A stretch of 6,175 bases of DNA from Gammaproteobacteria bacterium. Lineage in GTDB: Bacteria > Pseudomonadota > Gammaproteobacteria > Thiomicrospirales > Thiomicrospiraceae. Of this stretch, positions 4,667-6,175 are shown piece after piece; the first letter of the stretch is position 1, and each line of letters starts with the position of its first letter. Under the pieces are notes generated by a model. That model was not told the origin of the DNA. It searched no databases and worked only from the letters and a program-made list of their open reading frames with translations. The DNA is taken from the NCBI GenBank assembly GCA_013153955.1, contig JAADDM010000098.1, positions 1 to 6,175 of the forward strand. The letters run 5' to 3'. The position numbers were made by a program, and so were the translations under genes.

Positions 4667-6175
4667 CTATCCTGTATTACGCATACCTGCCGCAATGGCA
4701 TTGATGCTGTTAAGCAGCTCTGGTAACCAAATCTCTTTCTCTTCATCTGATACTTTGTCAGATTTGTAGCGTCTTAACAGTGCGATTTGAATGTTATTCA
4801 ATGGTACTAGGTAAGGGTTACGACGAGAGAGTGATAGTGCAATATTAGGCGTGTCAGCCATTAAAGTCTCGTTACCACTGATTTCTAAAATGTTACTAAC
4901 CGAGCGTCTGTATTCATCCGCAATTTGCGTGTATACATTTTGAGCAACCGTTTGATCTTGACCTAATAGGCTGTATTGAGCACCGATATCTAAATCAGTC
5001 TTAAATAGCGCCATCTGAATGTTGCTAATAAGCGATCTAAAGAATGGCCAGTTTTCATACATCTCTTTCAGCTCTGCATCGCCATGCTGCTTAACCCAGT
5101 TATCAAGCGCGTAGCCGGTTCCTTGCCAAGCAGGGAAGGTCAGGCGTGCCTGTGCCCAACCGAATATCCAAGGAATCGCACGGATTGAGGACTTTGATAG
5201 GTTACCTTTCTTACGGTGAGAAGGACGTGAACCGATGTTCAGTAGTCCAATCTCCGTCACAGGCGTTGCTTCGTAGAAGAAGTTAAAGAAGCCTTCGGTA
5301 TGGTCCGTTAACTCGCGGAAGCAGTGCTCACCATCTTTAGCCAAAGTGTGCATGGTTTCAAGGTGTGCAGGGTTGTCTTTTACATGATTTTGTACAACGC
5401 CAGTACTTGCCTTCATTAGGCCTGTTACCCCTAGAGATAGCTCATACATCGCTGTCTCAGAGTTGCTGTACTTATAAGAAAGGACTTCACCTTGCTCTGT
5501 AAACTTGATTGAACCACGAACAGTACCCGTTGGCTGTGACAAGATAGCAAAGTGAGTTGGTCCTCCACCACGGCCAACTGTTCCACCACGACCGTGGAAT
5601 AGACGACACTCAACTCCGTGTGCATCGGCCAGTTCCATAATCTGTTGCTGTGCCTGATATAGGCCCCAAGCTGAAGATAGGTTACCGCCATCTTTGGCAG
5701 AGTCAGAGTAACCCAGCATGATTTCTTGCTGGTTACCTGCTGATTCAAGTAGGGCTTTGTAAGTTGCGTTTTCAAACAGGGCTTGCGTAACAGGAACGAT
5801 GTGTTCTAAATCTTCAATCGTTTCAAATAACGGTGCAATCTGAATGTCGCAATAGGGCTTGCCTGCATTGTAGCCTGCTAGACCAGCTTGGTGTGCTAAG
5901 AATAGCACTTCCATAATGTGACTTGCTTCGTGTGTCATTGAGATGACGTAGTTATTAAAGGCCTTCTCACTGATCTCTTTACGCATCTCGCGCACAACGT
6001 TAAAGACTGCAAGTACTTCTTTTGTCATGTCTTCTAAATCAAGGTGCTGGATGTCGATGATTGTGGCTGAAGCGACGTGTTGTGCGAGCAAATCCAGCTT
6101 CTCTTTCTCGCTAAGGCTGTTGTAGTCAACGCCCAGGTGAGAGAGTAGGTCAGCAACGGCATCACTGTGTACATT
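4667..6175 (-). CDS. ppc: phosphoenolpyruvate carboxylase, C-terminal part (5' end outside window)
   Basis: Carboxylates PEP with bicarbonate to oxaloacetate, replenishing the TCA cycle and feeding aspartate synthesis; a cytosolic homotetramer. The frame is open from the right edge to the TAG at 4667-4669, giving 502 residues, a little over half of the usual 880-930. Numbering from the first visible residue: GYSDSAKDGG with K161, FHGRGGTVGRGGGP with H194, R196 and R202 (E. coli H579, R581, R587), TEQGEVLSYKYS, GSRP and IRAIPWIFGWAQ, and the C-terminal MRNTG. The residues E. coli uses for aspartate inhibition have counterparts (the lysine in ALFKTD, the arginine in SRRNPY, the asparagine of RNTG), so feedback inhibition by aspartate is plausible. 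A TTG at 6091 could be misread as a start, but the protein continues upstream in frame through family-like sequence. A strong terminator follows the gene. Confidence 0.96.
   Translation of the reverse strand, partial: NVHSDAVADLLSHLGVDYNSLSEKEKLDLLAQHVASATIIDIQHLDLEDMTKEVLAVFNVVREMRKEISEKAFNNYVISMTHEASHIMEVLFLAHQAGLAGYNAGKPYCDIQIAPLFETIEDLEHIVPVTQALFENATYKALLESAGNQQEIMLGYSDSAKDGGNLSSAWGLYQAQQQIMELADAHGVECRLFHGRGGTVGRGGGPTHFAILSQPTGTVRGSIKFTEQGEVLSYKYSNSETAMYELSLGVTGLMKASTGVVQNHVKDNPAHLETMHTLAKDGEHCFRELTDHTEGFFNFFYEATPVTEIGLLNIGSRPSHRKKGNLSKSSIRAIPWIFGWAQARLTFPAWQGTGYALDNWVKQHGDAELKEMYENWPFFRSLISNIQMALFKTDLDIGAQYSLLGQDQTVAQNVYTQIADEYRRSVSNILEISGNETLMADTPNIALSLSRRNPYLVPLNNIQIALLRRYKSDKVSDEEKEIWLPELLNSINAIAAGMRNTG

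Noticed and set aside
5431..5775. Second reading frame inside ppc on the same strand, 114 codons
   Set aside because: It lies wholly within the highly conserved catalytic region of ppc in another frame and shows no family resemblance; a shadow frame.
6089..6091. TTG as the start of ppc
   Set aside because: The frame continues upstream without a stop to the window edge, and the extra 28 residues resemble family sequence; the codon is an internal leucine.

Overview
The window reads as ordinary chromosomal DNA of a gammaproteobacterium, moderate in GC (mid-40s percent by eye). The folK-panB-panC order, the PanC active-site variant PTMGNLHAGH, a GSCAID-type PanD and a PomA/MotC-type stator pair all fit that class. 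A sulfur-oxidising, Thiomicrospira/Hydrogenovibrio-like host is a guess from overall protein flavour and cannot be proven here. There are no mobile elements, CRISPR arrays, tRNA or rRNA genes. All seven genes are recognisable and none is broken; only ppc is cut, by the right window edge.

Layout. Plus strand, 1-2243: folK (folate synthesis; its true start may lie at or before the left edge), then panB and panC (first and last steps to pantothenate) with a 1-base stop/start overlap. A weak terminator-like hairpin follows panC. Plus strand, 2351-3836: a two-gene flagellar stator operon, motA and motB, overlapping by 8 bases. Minus strand: panD at 3901-4290, convergent with motB, with its own promoter candidate at 4388-4417. 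Then comes a gene-poor stretch of about 380 bases with palindromes, an orphan Shine-Dalgarno-like sequence and a strong terminator. Last is the C-terminal part of ppc (phosphoenolpyruvate carboxylase), 4667 to the right edge.

How the genes work together. PanB (ketopantoate from ketoisovalerate), PanD (beta-alanine from aspartate) and PanC (joining pantoate and beta-alanine) supply pantothenate for coenzyme A; PanE/IlvC, the ketopantoate reduction step, is not in the window. FolK contributes folate, and PanB uses a folate cofactor (5,10-methylene-THF), so the folK-panB link makes biochemical sense. PEP carboxylase makes oxaloacetate, the precursor of aspartate, which is PanD's substrate; that link is metabolic and need not be regulatory. 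The motAB pair is functionally unrelated and splits the pantothenate genes.

No clearly novel system was found. The most unusual points are the stator operon lodged between panC and panD, the palindrome cluster at 4540-4595 with no assigned gene, and the short reading frames in the panD leader.
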